Of a stretch of 64,000 bases of DNA, positions 1-10,147 are shown one piece after another. Numbering within the stretch: the stretch's first letter is position 1; every line of letters starts with the position of its first letter. The position numbers and the translations under genes were made by a program. This stretch comes from Marinomonas rhizomae (GTDB lineage: Bacteria; Pseudomonadota; Gammaproteobacteria; Pseudomonadales; Marinomonadaceae), in NCBI RefSeq assembly GCF_003315485.1, contig NZ_QNSE01000003.1, positions 124,001 to 188,000 on the forward strand, read 5' to 3'. The notes under the pieces are model-generated. The model did no database searches. It had not been told where the DNA came from and saw only the letters and a list, made by a program, of their open reading frames with translations.

Positions 1-2924
1 CATGACAAGGCATAAATTGTTTTAGAGTTCTCTTTATTTACCGTTTCATGGCCATAGGTTCCAGCCATACCACAGCAACCTACGTTTTCGACTTTTAGCT
101 CAAGACCAAGAATACTGTAGACCTTTTGCCAATCTTTAATAGATGCTGCAGCATTCGTTTTTTCTGTGCAGTGGGTCATTAAGTGATAAGTTGAGCTGTC
201 ACACATTAAAGGTTGCTTAGTAAGGTGTTCGCTTTTTTTTATTAGCCACTCTTGCATCAAATGGATGTTAGGGATTTGTCGAGAATCGCTAAAGGCTTTG
301 GTGTACTCCGCTCGGTAGGTTAGTGTCATCGAAGGGTCAATACCTATAAAGGGTAAGCCGTAGAAAGCCAAACTTTGAAGCATGTCTAAGTTTTTACGTG
401 CGGTGCGATTAAAAGCCTTAATGAAGCCATGTACATGCAACGGCTTGCCATTAGGCATATAAGGCGCAAGGTAAGCTTGGAAACCTAAACGACTGAGTGT
501 TTCCATAGTATCCAGTACTAGCTCGGTTTCAAAATAACTAGTGAAAGCATCTTGCACAACAATGACAGCGCGGGTTCTGTCTTTTGGACTTAGGGCTTCA
601 ATGGCTAATGGTGTAGCTAAACGAATACCACGGCGAGACATTTCTTTTTTTAGGTTGAGCTTGCTCAGTGCTGGGTTATCAGTCAGGCCTATATATTTAC
701 TGCTAAAGTGATTAACCCAACGACGGCTTACTAACCAATTGTAAGGCTGCGGCAATATCGCCATGGTGGGCATCATAAACTCTAACGAGCCGATCAAGTA
801 ATCTTTGGCTGGTCGAAGATAGCGGCTGTAGTAAAGTTCCAAGAATTTTGCTCTGAAATCTGGTACATCAACTTTTATTGGGCACTGTCCTAGGCAAGAT
901 TTACAGGCCAAGCAGCCCATCATAGATTCGTGGACTTCGTTGGAGAAATCATAGTCTCCGCGACGTTTCGCTAGCGTGTTTTTAAGCCTCGGCAAGAAGT
1001 TGAAAAAAAAGTTGCTGTCTTTGGCGTCTTTGCTTGCTTTCACGGTATCAATGCCTTGTTGGCTCATTCCGCGCAGCCATTCGCGCATTAAAGAGGCACG
1101 CCCTTTTGGTGAGTGACGGCGATCTCGTGTGCCTTTCCAAGAAGGGCACATGGCATCATTTGGATCGTAGTTATAACATGCACCGTTGCCGTTGCAATAC
1201 ATGCCTTCTTGAAACTGGTCACGGTTTTGAAGTGGAATCTGGCGATCAAATTGACCACGCAGCGGCACCTCATCGATTTTTAATAAATCTGCACCGAGTT
1301 CAAATGGGGTGGCAATTTTCCCAGGGTTTAATTGGTTTCTTGGGTCAAAAGCACCTTTCACTTGTTGAATGCTTGAATACAGCTCACCGAAAAAAGCTGG
1401 CGCGTATTCAGAGCGGACGCCTTTGCCATGTTCGCCCCACAGTAAGCCATTATATTTTGTGGTGAGTGCGACTACCTTGTCGGTGATCTCTCGGATCATA
1501 GGTTCTTGTGATTCATCTTTAAGGTCAAGCGCAGGGCGAACATGCAATACACCGGCATCCACATGACCGAACATGCCATATTCCACATTGTAGCTGTCTA
1601 GCACAGCGCGAAATTCCATAATATAGTCGGCAAGATTTTCTGGCGGCACCGCGGTATCTTCTACGAAGGGAATCGGGCGTTTTTCACCCTTAGCGTTGCC
1701 TAACAAGCCAACAGACTTCTTGCGCATCGCCCAAAGTTTGTTGACGCTGTCGTGTCCCATAGCAATGGTATAACCAAGAGCGCTACTACCGCCTTGTTTG
1801 GCTAAGGCATCTAGCTTATCGGTTAGGATCTTAATTTTATCGGCAACTTCTCGTTCATCATTACCTGTGTATTCGACTAGGTTAATGCCTTGAATATTTT
1901 CCCCTATGTTTTCTGGGAAAAATTCAGATACAGAGTTCCAAATAATGTCGCCTTTAGCGAGCCCGAGAACTTTAGAGTCGACTGTTTCGATCGATGTTGG
2001 CTTAGCCGTAAGTAGCTCACGAGCATGACGAAGGGAATCTTCAAAGCTGTCGTAACGAATATTGACTAATGCAGCATAGGCTGGAATAGGCAGAAGGTTT
2101 ACTTTTGCCTCTACAATAAAGCCTAACGTCCCTTCTGATCCGCAAAGCACTGAGTTTATATTGAATTGGCCAGTTTCTGTGCGAATGTGGGCTAAGTCAT
2201 AACCAGTTAGGCAGCGGTTTAATTCAGGGAAAGTGTCTGTAATTTCTTGAGCTTTGTTTTTTTGAATAGTATCGACAACCCGGTGAGCATTAGCAGAATA
2301 ATCGCTGCCGCTTTGGATGTCAGTAAGAGTCTCGTCATCAATAGGGGAGGATTCTAGGAGATGCCCATCTAATAAGACGGTTTTGAGAGAAAGCACATGG
2401 TCGCGGGTTTTTCCGTACATTACCGAGCCTTGTCCGCTGGCGTCGGTATTGATCATACCGCCAATGGTAGCTCGGTTGCTGGTAGACAGTTCAGGTGCAA
2501 AAAATAAGCCGTGAGATTGAATCGCTTTATTAAGTTGATCTTTTACCACGCCAGCTTCGACACGAGCCCAACCTTCTTTGGCGTTGATTTCCAATATGCG
2601 GTTCATGTGCTTAGATAAATCAATCACTAAGCCGCCGGTTAATGATTGACCGTTGGTACCAGTACCACCGCCTCTTGGACTTAACACAATATCGTTAAAT
2701 TTTTCTTGATTGGATAGTTCGGCCAATAATTGAATATCTTGCGTATTCTTTGGGAAAATAATCCCTTGAGGTAATACTTGATAAATAGAGTTGTCAGTTG
2801 ATAAAACCACGCGGTTGGCATAGTCAGGGGAAGTGTCTCCTGAAAAACCTGAAGCTTTCAATTGCTCGATAAAATGAAGGTATTTAGCCTGAATCGGCGA
2901 AACTTCAGAAAGCTTTGGAATCAT
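1..2924 (-). CDS. ydiJ: FAD/Fe-S D-2-hydroxyacid dehydrogenase, YdiJ-like (3' end cut by window)
   Basis: About 974 codons are visible; the C-terminus lies beyond base 1. The start is the ATG whose complement is at 2922-2924, behind a GGAG-like site. In order: a type-4 FAD-binding domain with a glycine-rich stretch PRGGGTGTNGQS near residue 77, an FAD-linked oxidase C-terminal domain, two ferredoxin-like cysteine groups (CNGNGAC near 575 and CLACKSCLGQCP near 669), and a CCG-type domain (VGCCGMAGTYG near 950). This layout is that of E. coli YdiJ, about 1018 residues, a D-2-hydroxyglutarate dehydrogenase that passes electrons through FAD and Fe-S. A D-lactate dehydrogenase role is the main alternative. 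I estimate only some 40 residues are missing. It is transcribed away from the next gene, with a shared 132-base spacer. Confidence 0.88.
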   Translation of the reverse strand, partial: MIPKLSEVSPIQAKYLHFIEQLKASGFSGDTSPDYANRVVLSTDNSIYQVLPQGIIFPKNTQDIQLLAELSNQEKFNDIVLSPRGGGTGTNGQSLTGGLVIDLSKHMNRILEINAKEGWARVEAGVVKDQLNKAIQSHGLFFAPELSTSNRATIGGMINTDASGQGSVMYGKTRDHVLSLKTVLLDGHLLESSPIDDETLTDIQSGSDYSANAHRVVDTIQKNKAQEITDTFPELNRCLTGYDLAHIRTETGQFNINSVLCGSEGTLGFIVEAKVNLLPIPAYAALVNIRYDSFEDSLRHARELLTAKPTSIETVDSKVLGLAKGDIIWNSVSEFFPENIGENIQGINLVEYTGNDEREVADKIKILTDKLDALAKQGGSSALGYTIAMGHDSVNKLWAMRKKSVGLLGNAKGEKRPIPFVEDTAVPPENLADYIMEFRAVLDSYNVEYGMFGHVDAGVLHVRPALDLKDESQEPMIREITDKVVALTTKYNGLLWGEHGKGVRSEYAPAFFGELYSSIQQVKGAFDPRNQLNPGKIATPFELGADLLKIDEVPLRGQFDRQIPLQNRDQFQEGMYCNGNGACYNYDPNDAMCPSWKGTRDRRHSPKGRASLMREWLRGMSQQGIDTVKASKDAKDSNFFFNFLPRLKNTLAKRRGDYDFSNEVHESMMGCLACKSCLGQCPIKVDVPDFRAKFLELYYSRYLRPAKDYLIGSLEFMMPTMAILPQPYNWLVSRRWVNHFSSKYIGLTDNPALSKLNLKKEMSRRGIRLATPLAIEALSPKDRTRAVIVVQDAFTSYFETELVLDTMETLSRLGFQAYLAPYMPNGKPLHVHGFIKAFNRTARKNLDMLQSLAFYGLPFIGIDPSMTLTYRAEYTKAFSDSRQIPNIHLMQEWLIKKSEHLTKQPLMCDSSTYHLMTHCTEKTNAAASIKDWQKVYSILGLELKVENVGCCGMAGTYGHETVNKENSKTIYALS

Positions 2925-3056
2925 ATTCCATCTCCACAAATGATGAGTACGTAGATTTTAACAAAGAAACGCTTATTGGAGTGATTTTTCTAAGTTGAAA
3001 AAAGTGTGTGATAACACTCTAAAAACTCATGTTACTATGCAGCGTCTCTCTATTTT

Positions 3057-4013
3057 TTGCCACTGGGTCTATTTGTGTCTTTTATTCAGCCAATTACCTT
3101 ACCGTCAGCTTGTCTGCAACCGTTCAATATTCAATATAAGTTAGATATTTATCGTGGAGACCTTGAGCACCCTAATGCTCCTGGGAATAAATGGCATAAG
3201 TTACAACATCATCTCAAGCAAGCTGAAAGCCAAGGGGCATCTGTCATCGGGACCTTTGGTGGGCCGTTTTCAAATCATCTACATGCTTTTGGAGCAACGC
3301 TTAAAAGTATGCCATTTAAAGCAATCGCAATCGTTCGAGGTGAGTTACAACCTCAATTAACGCCGACATTAAGAGATGTGGTAGAAGATGGTGTTGAGTT
3401 ATGGCCTTCATCAAGAGCCGATTATCGATTTGGAATGGATGCTCAAATAGTGAGTGAGATAAACCAGTGTTATGGCAATGTTTACTGGATTCCAGAAGGA
3501 GGTGGCGGTGTGCTTGGTGCTATGGGCTGTCATGATTGGGCAAATGATATTAGCACTATTGATGAAGAGTACGATGCATGGGTTGTGTCGTCTGGAACAG
3601 GGACTACTGCCGCAGGGATACTATCTAATGTTAAAGCGCCGCATTTACATGTGTTCAGTGCCTTAAAAGGCGAGCCTAATCAAAGAGTATTAATTTCAAC
3701 TTTGGCAGGTGAGTTGGCAGGTGAGTCCATGTCGAAAGAGCAACTTGATGCAAAATTGTTTTTTTATTCCGATTGTCACGAAGGTGGGTACGCTAAACAA
3801 AGCCCATTATTAAAAGCCTTTATGAAAGAGTTTGCCCACAACAACCCGAATCACCCACTTGACCCTGTTTATACCTGTAAAAGCATGTTTGCTGTTCTAG
3901 GTGCGATGAAAAAGGGCGCTTGGCCGTATCGCCGTACACTATTTATCCATACAGGGGGGTTGCAAGGCTGGCGAGGATATTCAAAAGATACTAATCCCTA
4001 TGCGTGCTCTTAA
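3057..4013 (+). CDS. PLP-dependent ACC deaminase / D-cysteine desulfhydrase family protein
   Basis: This is a fold-type II pyridoxal-phosphate enzyme. The motif GNKWHKL near residue 43 carries the expected Schiff-base lysine, followed by GTFGGPFSNH and a glycine-rich phosphate-binding segment (SSGTGTTAAG). Family members act on 1-aminocyclopropane-1-carboxylate or D-cysteine; the substrate cannot be read from sequence. The start is uncertain: the frame has no ATG near its 5' end, so TTG 3057 or GTG 3075 must be used, and neither has a strong ribosome-binding site. About 318 residues is normal for the family. It stands alone, divergent from the YdiJ-like gene and 132 bases before nadK. Confidence 0.8.
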   Translation: MPLGLFVSFIQPITLPSACLQPFNIQYKLDIYRGDLEHPNAPGNKWHKLQHHLKQAESQGASVIGTFGGPFSNHLHAFGATLKSMPFKAIAIVRGELQPQLTPTLRDVVEDGVELWPSSRADYRFGMDAQIVSEINQCYGNVYWIPEGGGGVLGAMGCHDWANDISTIDEEYDAWVVSSGTGTTAAGILSNVKAPHLHVFSALKGEPNQRVLISTLAGELAGESMSKEQLDAKLFFYSDCHEGGYAKQSPLLKAFMKEFAHNNPNHPLDPVYTCKSMFAVLGAMKKGAWPYRRTLFIHTGGLQGWRGYSKDTNPYACS

Positions 4014-4145
4014 CGAGATGGCGATAGCTGTCGTCTTCATGTTAAAGTTGCGCAACTTATGTAAAACCCATGCAAAAAATAAAAACCGTGAAACTAACTT
4101 AGTGGGTTGATTTATTTACATCGACAGACGGGAAGAGAATGACAC

Positions 4146-5027
4146 ATGAGTCTTTTTAGGCGTGTTGGTATTATTGCTCGATTAGATAAACCTCAGATTC
4201 TTGATACGGTTAAGAAGCTGATGGAGTATCTTCAGGAAAAAGACATTGCGCCAGTACTTGAAGATCAATTGGCGACTATGATGCCGGGCGTTAAAGTTGC
4301 ATCATCGGCATTAAAAGAGTTAGGTGACCACTGTGATATGGTTATGGTAGTGGGGGGCGATGGTAGTTTCCTTGGTGCTGCCAGAGCAATATGTAATTAT
4401 GACATTCCTGTATTAGGTATTAACCGAGGTACGCTGGGTTTTCTAACGGATATTTCTCCACACAACCTTCAAGAAGAACTAGACCCTATTTTTCGTGGCG
4501 AATACCATGAAGAAAAGCGCTTTATGATTGAAGCAAAAATCAAACGCCAAAATCGCCCTAGTGGTGAGGGGATTGCACTCAATGATTTGGTTCTTCATCC
4601 TGGCAAGTCTGCTCGAATGATTCGATTTGATCTATTTATAGATGATCAGTTTGTAATGAACCAAAAATCCGACGGGTTAATTGTAGCTACGCCAACCGGT
4701 TCAACCGCCTACGCTCTGTCTGCTGGTGGCCCGATTATGCTGCCTAAACTAGATGCCTTAGTTTTGGTGCCTATGCATCCACATACGTTAAGTAATCGAC
4801 CTATCGTGATTGATGCTAATGCCAGAATCCGTATTGTAGTATGTGAGTCAAATCTAACTTATCCAAGCGTCAGTTGCGATGGTCAGCTTAATATTACAGC
4901 GGCACCGGGGGATGAGATTCACATTACTAAAAAAGCCGGTGGCATCCGATTAATACACCCCAAAAATCATGATTTCTATAACGTGTGTCGTGACAAGCTA
5001 GGCTGGCAATCCAGTTACCGCCCTTAA
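4146..5027 (+). CDS. nadK: NAD kinase
   Basis: ATP-dependent NAD kinase, which makes NADP from NAD in the cytoplasm. The signature GGDG is at residues 70-73 within VVGGDGSFLGAAR, and the second conserved block TPTGSTAYALSAGGP follows near 178-192. The length of 293 residues matches bacterial NadK. The ATG at 4146 is preceded by a GGGAAGAG ribosome-binding site. It is followed 59 bases later by glpG in the same direction. Confidence 0.97.
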   Translation: MSLFRRVGIIARLDKPQILDTVKKLMEYLQEKDIAPVLEDQLATMMPGVKVASSALKELGDHCDMVMVVGGDGSFLGAARAICNYDIPVLGINRGTLGFLTDISPHNLQEELDPIFRGEYHEEKRFMIEAKIKRQNRPSGEGIALNDLVLHPGKSARMIRFDLFIDDQFVMNQKSDGLIVATPTGSTAYALSAGGPIMLPKLDALVLVPMHPHTLSNRPIVIDANARIRIVVCESNLTYPSVSCDGQLNITAAPGDEIHITKKAGGIRLIHPKNHDFYNVCRDKLGWQSSYRP

Positions 5028-5086
5028 TATGGCGGGGTTTGGTTAAGTTTTAATTATTTTATAAATATATCCTCTTTAGGGGTTCC

Positions 5087-5956
5087 ATGTATTTTGTTTA
5101 TCAGTTCAAAGAAACAGAAGACCCTAAAGGGTTAACCGAAGCCTTGTGGCACCATAAAGTGGCACATCAAATTATTTTTGAAAATGGTCACAATGAATTG
5201 TGGCTTTTGGACCCCAGCCAATTGCCAGCTGTTGAACAGCTTATGAACATTTGGAAAGATGATCCGGCTTTGTTGCAACAAGCCCAAGCCGCGCCTGTTG
5301 TTAGAGCAAACTCTAGCGGTGGAATCCTTTCTCAGCTAAGACGCTCACCAGCTACATCAATCTTATTGTTGTTAACCTTACTGGTGGCAGTCATTACTCA
5401 ACTTGGCGCAGACATCAAAACAGTTGGCTACTTTGCCATTAGTCCATTTGATATCAAAAATGGTCATATATACTTTTATGATTTAGCAGAAGTCTTTTCT
5501 AAAGGTGAATATTGGCGATTTTTCACTCCAGCATTATTGCATTTTAGTGTGATCCATATTGCCTTTAATACCCTATGGATCTGGGATATTGGCGGCAAAT
5601 TAGAACGAATACTAGGGCCTGTTGTTTGGGTTTTTGGTGTGGTCATCACTGCTGTATTGAGCAATGTTTTACAGTATCAAATAAGCGGCTACCCTTTATT
5701 TGGTGGTTTATCCGGTGTGGTCTATGGTTTTATTGGCTTTGCATGGCTTTTGCCAATATTAAACAAGCGGTGGCCGACCCTCATCAGTAAGCCGTTGATG
5801 GTGTTCTTTGTCGTTTGGTTAGGTATAGGTTACACGCCTTTTCCCGAAATATTAGGACTTGGTAGTATTGCCAATACAGCCCATACCATTGGCTTGCTTT
5901 CAGGGTTGGTGCTGGGTGTTATTTACTGGCTCGTGACCAAATACCGTCAGAGTTAG
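5087..5956 (+). CDS. glpG: Rhomboid intramembrane serine protease GlpG
   Basis: Membrane-embedded serine protease. The N-terminal roughly 75 residues match the cytoplasmic GlpG domain, then about six hydrophobic segments follow. The catalytic serine is S209 in GGLSGVVYG and the catalytic histidine is H266 in NTAHTIGL. H157 and N161 in HFSVIHIAFN correspond to the oxyanion-side residues of E. coli GlpG (H150 and N154). All active-site residues are present, so an active enzyme is expected. AGGGG lies 5 bases before the ATG. It sits between nadK and the yeaC-DUF2797-pepN genes, an order I recognise from related gammaproteobacteria. Confidence 0.94.
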   Translation: MYFVYQFKETEDPKGLTEALWHHKVAHQIIFENGHNELWLLDPSQLPAVEQLMNIWKDDPALLQQAQAAPVVRANSSGGILSQLRRSPATSILLLLTLLVAVITQLGADIKTVGYFAISPFDIKNGHIYFYDLAEVFSKGEYWRFFTPALLHFSVIHIAFNTLWIWDIGGKLERILGPVVWVFGVVITAVLSNVLQYQISGYPLFGGLSGVVYGFIGFAWLLPILNKRWPTLISKPLMVFFVVWLGIGYTPFPEILGLGSIANTAHTIGLLSGLVLGVIYWLVTKYRQS

Positions 5957-6032
5957 TTGCACACGGTGTGTGCCTTATAGTTTTCTTATCAGATTTTAAC
6001 AGCAGCCTGCTTAAGCGCGGGGAGATACAAAA

Positions 6033-6314
6033 ATGAATTTTAAAGAAATGATCGACAATATGTCGCCTGAAGTTTATGTCAGGCTGAAACAAGCGGTAGA
6101 GCTTGGTAAATGGCCCAATGGTGTTAGATTGACAGCAGAGCAAACAGAGCTGTGTCTACAAGCTGTCATTACTTACGACTACAGCAACAAAGAAGAAAAA
6201 GACCGCGTTGGCTATATCGATACTACTGGCCACAAAAACGTCGAAAAGAAAGACCCAGCCAAAGAACAAGACACCATTAAATGGGTTGGCGATGGTCCTG
6301 AGGGACAAGCTTGA
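6033..6314 (+). CDS. yeaC: DUF1315 family protein YeaC
   Basis: A 93-residue small soluble protein. Its first 50 residues (VYVRLKQAVELGKWPNG, LTAEQTELCLQAVI) are the DUF1315/YeaC pattern. No function is established for the family. The C-terminal third is charged and lysine-rich and probably flexible. The stop codon overlaps the start of the next gene (TGATG), so the two are translationally coupled. The ribosome-binding site is GGGGAG. Confidence 0.85.
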   Translation: MNFKEMIDNMSPEVYVRLKQAVELGKWPNGVRLTAEQTELCLQAVITYDYSNKEEKDRVGYIDTTGHKNVEKKDPAKEQDTIKWVGDGPEGQA

Positions 6315-7138
6315 TGTTGCAGGGCAGCCTAAAAAAAATGTTGACTGAGGTTGAAGGTGGCCAAGTCTATTACCATCTGAATCTAGAAAATGATCGTGTG
6401 CTGGTTAATGATTTGCTGGGTAAAAAAGTCTCTTTGCATCTTGATGGAAGGATTTTTTGTGTTAATTGCGGCAAGGCGACTAAAAAATCGTTTAGCCAAG
6501 GGTTTTGCTTTAACTGCTTTCGAAAGTTGGCCGCTTGTGACACTTGTATTATGAGCCCAGAAAAGTGCCACTTTCATCTGGGGACCTGTCGGGAGCCTGA
6601 GTGGGCCGAGCAGTATTGCATGCAAAGTCATTATGTTTATTTGGCCAATTCATCAGCCTTAAAAGTCGGCATTACTCGTGGCGATCAATTGCCTACTCGA
6701 TGGATTGACCAAGGCGCCACTCAGGCGCGAGCCTTGTTTCGGGTACAAAATCGTAGAATGTCAGGTCTAGTTGAAACTTTATTTAAAACCCAAGTGGCGG
6801 ATAAAACCAATTGGCGTAATATGCTCAAAGGATCATCAATCGAGATGGACCTTGAATATGAGCAAGAGCGTTTAATTGATCGACTTTATGAAGGACTGGA
6901 CTCCTTGCAGCATGAGTTTGGTTTGCAGTCCATTACCGATTTGTCCGATGAAAATGAAACTCATGAATTTACCTACCCAGTGTTAGAATACCCAACCAAA
7001 GTGACCAGCCTTAATGCAGAAAAAACGCCACTGATCGAAGGTACTTTGATGGGAATTAAAGGTCAATATTGGATGTTAGATACTGGCGTGATAAACATTC
7101 GTAAATACACAGGTTACCAAGCGACATTGACATTTTAG
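6314..7138 (+). CDS. DUF2797 zinc-binding protein
   Basis: A 274-residue protein of the DUF2797 family, function unknown. The ATG at 6314 is preferred over the in-frame TTG at 6311 because it overlaps the yeaC stop. Residues 45-100 hold many Cys/His (CVNCGKATKK, CFNC, CDTC, KCHFHLGTC), consistent with two zinc sites. The following YLANSSALKVGITR block resembles the start of a GIY-YIG nuclease fold; that resemblance is my inference. The gene lies between yeaC and pepN and ends 13 bases before the pepN start, suggesting one operon. Confidence 0.82.
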   Translation: MLQGSLKKMLTEVEGGQVYYHLNLENDRVLVNDLLGKKVSLHLDGRIFCVNCGKATKKSFSQGFCFNCFRKLAACDTCIMSPEKCHFHLGTCREPEWAEQYCMQSHYVYLANSSALKVGITRGDQLPTRWIDQGATQARALFRVQNRRMSGLVETLFKTQVADKTNWRNMLKGSSIEMDLEYEQERLIDRLYEGLDSLQHEFGLQSITDLSDENETHEFTYPVLEYPTKVTSLNAEKTPLIEGTLMGIKGQYWMLDTGVINIRKYTGYQATLTF

Positions 7139-7151
7139 GAGATAAGAACAA

Positions 7152-9785
7152 ATGAAAGAGAGTCAGCCATCAGCGATTTATTTAAAAGACTATAAAGTTC
7201 CTCCTTTTCTTATTGATAAAACAGAGCTTACATTTGATCTAGACGAAGCAACAACCATTGTCACTTCACGTTTACATATGCGCCGAAATCCAGCATTCGG
7301 TAAATCAACAGCCCCTTTAATTTTAGACGGTGGTGAAGACGTTAAATTGATTGGTGTTGCCATGGATGACTATGCATTGCCGCCAGAAGAATACCGTATC
7401 AGTGAAGACAAATTAATTATTACTGCGACCGCTGACGAATTTGTTCTAACTTGTGAAACCTTAATAGAGCCGCAAAACAACACCCGCCTAGAAGGTCTTT
7501 ATCGTTCGTCCTCTATGTTCTGTACGCAATGCGAAGCTGAAGGCTTTCGTCACATTACCTATTACCTGGATCGTCCTGACGTAATGTCTGTGTTTACCAC
7601 AACTATCATTGCCGACGAAAATCGCTATCCCGTTATGTTGTCTAATGGTAATGAAGTAGAGCGTGGAAAAACGGACGAAGGTAAAACCGTTGTCGTATGG
7701 CACGATCCTTTCCCTAAGCCAGCGTACCTTTTTGCCTTGGTTGCCGGTGATTTAGCAGTAAAAAATGATGTGTTCACGACGCAAAGTAAGCGTGATATCA
7801 AACTGCAAATTTTTACCGAGGCACATAACCTTGATAAGGTTGATTATGCAATGGAGGCGCTGAAACGCTCTATGCGTTGGGACGAAGAAACCTACGGCCG
7901 AGAATACGATCTGGATATTTTTATGATCGTTGCCGTGGATGACTTCAATATGGGCGCGATGGAAAACAAAGGTCTGAATATTTTCAATTCTTCATGCTTG
8001 TTGGCCAGCCCAGAAACAACAACAGATGATACTTACTTACGTGTAGAAGCCATTGTGGCGCATGAATATTTCCATAACTGGTCAGGTAATCGTGTTACTT
8101 GTCGTGATTGGTTTCAGTTAAGCTTAAAAGAAGGCTTTACTGTATTCCGTGATCAAACCTTCTCTGCGGATATGCATTCAGAAACAGTGAAACGTGTCGA
8201 AGATGTTTCTTTCCTGAAAACAGCTCAGTTTGCAGAAGATGCTGGCCCAATGGCTCATCCTGTGCGTCCGGCTTCTTTTATTGAGATCTCAAATTTCTAC
8301 ACGCTGACCGTCTATGAAAAAGGCTCAGAAATTGTCCGCATGATCCATACCTTGTTAGGGGCAGAAAAGTTCCGTGCTGGTTCAGATTTATACTTTGATC
8401 GTCATGATGGGCAAGCGGTTACCTGTGATGATTTTATTGCTGCAATGCAAGATGCTTCGGGTTTTGATCTTTCTCAATTCAAGCGCTGGTACTCTCAAGC
8501 GGGTACCCCAATTGTGAAAGTGAAAGATAGCTTTGACGAAGCGACGGGGACATATCGCTTAACTATGTTGCAAGACACACCGGCTACTCCAGGCCAGCCA
8601 ACAAAATTACCACTGCATATTCCTGTGCGCGTTGGTTTGCTAGATGAGCAGGGTAATGCCTTGTCTGCTGAATTAAATGGAGTGGCAGCAAAAGATCATG
8701 TGTTACATTTGCAATCTAGTGAACAAGAATTTGAGTTTAGCGGTTTAGCGGCGAAACCTGTGCCTTCTTTGTTACGTGGTTTTTCGGCACCAGTGAAATT
8801 GCATTATGACTATTCTTCAAAAGATTTGTTGTTATTGTTGTCTTCAGACACAGATGGCTTTAATCGTTGGAGTGCATCTCAACAACTGGCGGTAAATGAA
8901 CTTACCACCTTGATCAATCAGGCTATTGAAGGGAAAAAGCTGTCGTTCGATTCTCAGTTGGTTCATGGGTTTAAAACGTTATTAAATGATGAAACATTAG
9001 ACCCCGCTATGGTTGCCTTGATTCTTGCTTTGCCTAGTCAAGCATATTTGTCTGAGTTGGCAAATCCTATTTATCCTGCGGCAATTAAACAAGCACGCCA
9101 ACATTTAAAATCGCAATTGGCTCATGCCTTGTCAGCAGATTTTGAACGAGTGTATCGCGAGCATAAGATCCAAGGTGAATACCAAGCGACCGCGAAAGAT
9201 ATAGCGCATCGCTCACTGAAGAACATAGCTCTATCTTATTGGGTTGAAACAAACAGTGAACTGGCTCAGCAGGAGCTTGTGGCGCAATTCCAGACAGCAA
9301 ATAATATGACAGACCAATTTGCAGCCTTGTCTATAGCTGTTAACTCACAACATAAGCAAGCGGCAGAGCTATTGGCGGCTTTCTATGAGCAGTGGAAAGA
9401 AGAGCCATTGGTAGTGAATAAATGGCTGATGTTAAGTGCTAGTCAAGAGCAAGAAAGGGCATTGGCTACTGTGAAAGGCTTAATGGAGCATCCAGCTTTT
9501 GACCTGAAGAACCCGAATAAAGTTCGTTCTGTGCTCGGAGGTTTTGGGCAAAGTGTGACTGGCTTTCATAAAGCGGACGGCAGCGGTTATCACTTCTTAG
9601 CGGACCAAATTATTTTATTAAACAAACGCAATCCGCAAATTGCTTCTCGACTTTGTACACCATTAACCCGCTGGAAAAAATTGCAGCCAGAGTTAAGTGT
9701 GAAAATGAAAAGCGAACTAGAGCGTATTCTAGCGGAAGATTTGTCTAAAGATGTTTACGAAGTGATTTCTAAAAGCCTTGCTTAG
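7152..9785 (+). CDS. pepN: Aminopeptidase N
   Basis: M1-family zinc metallo-aminopeptidase of 877 residues, close to the E. coli enzyme. The exopeptidase motif GAMEN is at 268-272 and the zinc site HEYFH at 304-308 with the distal glutamate E327 (LKEG). A long helical C-terminal domain follows. It acts in the cytoplasm in the last steps of peptide turnover. AGGAGA lies about 10 bases before the ATG. It is the last gene of the yeaC-DUF2797-pepN unit and is followed by an intrinsic terminator. Confidence 0.97.
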   Translation: MKESQPSAIYLKDYKVPPFLIDKTELTFDLDEATTIVTSRLHMRRNPAFGKSTAPLILDGGEDVKLIGVAMDDYALPPEEYRISEDKLIITATADEFVLTCETLIEPQNNTRLEGLYRSSSMFCTQCEAEGFRHITYYLDRPDVMSVFTTTIIADENRYPVMLSNGNEVERGKTDEGKTVVVWHDPFPKPAYLFALVAGDLAVKNDVFTTQSKRDIKLQIFTEAHNLDKVDYAMEALKRSMRWDEETYGREYDLDIFMIVAVDDFNMGAMENKGLNIFNSSCLLASPETTTDDTYLRVEAIVAHEYFHNWSGNRVTCRDWFQLSLKEGFTVFRDQTFSADMHSETVKRVEDVSFLKTAQFAEDAGPMAHPVRPASFIEISNFYTLTVYEKGSEIVRMIHTLLGAEKFRAGSDLYFDRHDGQAVTCDDFIAAMQDASGFDLSQFKRWYSQAGTPIVKVKDSFDEATGTYRLTMLQDTPATPGQPTKLPLHIPVRVGLLDEQGNALSAELNGVAAKDHVLHLQSSEQEFEFSGLAAKPVPSLLRGFSAPVKLHYDYSSKDLLLLLSSDTDGFNRWSASQQLAVNELTTLINQAIEGKKLSFDSQLVHGFKTLLNDETLDPAMVALILALPSQAYLSELANPIYPAAIKQARQHLKSQLAHALSADFERVYREHKIQGEYQATAKDIAHRSLKNIALSYWVETNSELAQQELVAQFQTANNMTDQFAALSIAVNSQHKQAAELLAAFYEQWKEEPLVVNKWLMLSASQEQERALATVKGLMEHPAFDLKNPNKVRSVLGGFGQSVTGFHKADGSGYHFLADQIILLNKRNPQIASRLCTPLTRWKKLQPELSVKMKSELERILAEDLSKDVYEVISKSLA

Positions 9786-9814
9786 CACTTAGAAGACATA
9801 TAGCTCAGTAATTC

Positions 9815-9850
9815 AAAGCCCTTGCGGATTTTTCCTCACGGGCTTTTTTT
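9815..9850 (+). terminator. Intrinsic terminator after pepN
   Basis: The arms AAAGCCC and GGGCTTT enclose a loop and are followed by a run of T. It lies 30 bases after the pepN stop. Confidence 0.8.
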
Positions 9851-10147
9851 GATTTGTTTGATACTGTTTCGAGTGTGGACTTTACTACTTCTTTGCATTC
9901 TATATTTAAATCTGGCATAAGAGTAAGGACGGTGAAAATAAGTCCTCTGTCTTTGTATGCGGATAAAAGCTTGTTATTAGAGGCGAGTACCGAATGTGAA
10001 TAATGGTTTTATTATCGAGGTGCTCAACAAAGAGTTTAGGCTTTTAAATCATGCCCTACGGGTCACTCAGAGAAACTGAGCCTTAGCAGATTTATTCGCA
10101 CCTTCTTTTACCTACTTGTCGACCTTGAGTTTATTAAGGAGCGAAAA
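9851..10147. other. Intergenic region before the coiled-coil lipoprotein gene
   Basis: About 300 bases with no open frame I can support. It contains a short inverted repeat (CTCAG-AGAAA-CTGAG near 10066-10080) and ends in the strong ribosome-binding site AAGGAG of the next gene. It presumably holds that gene's promoter, but I see no convincing -35/-10 pair. Confidence 0.4.
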
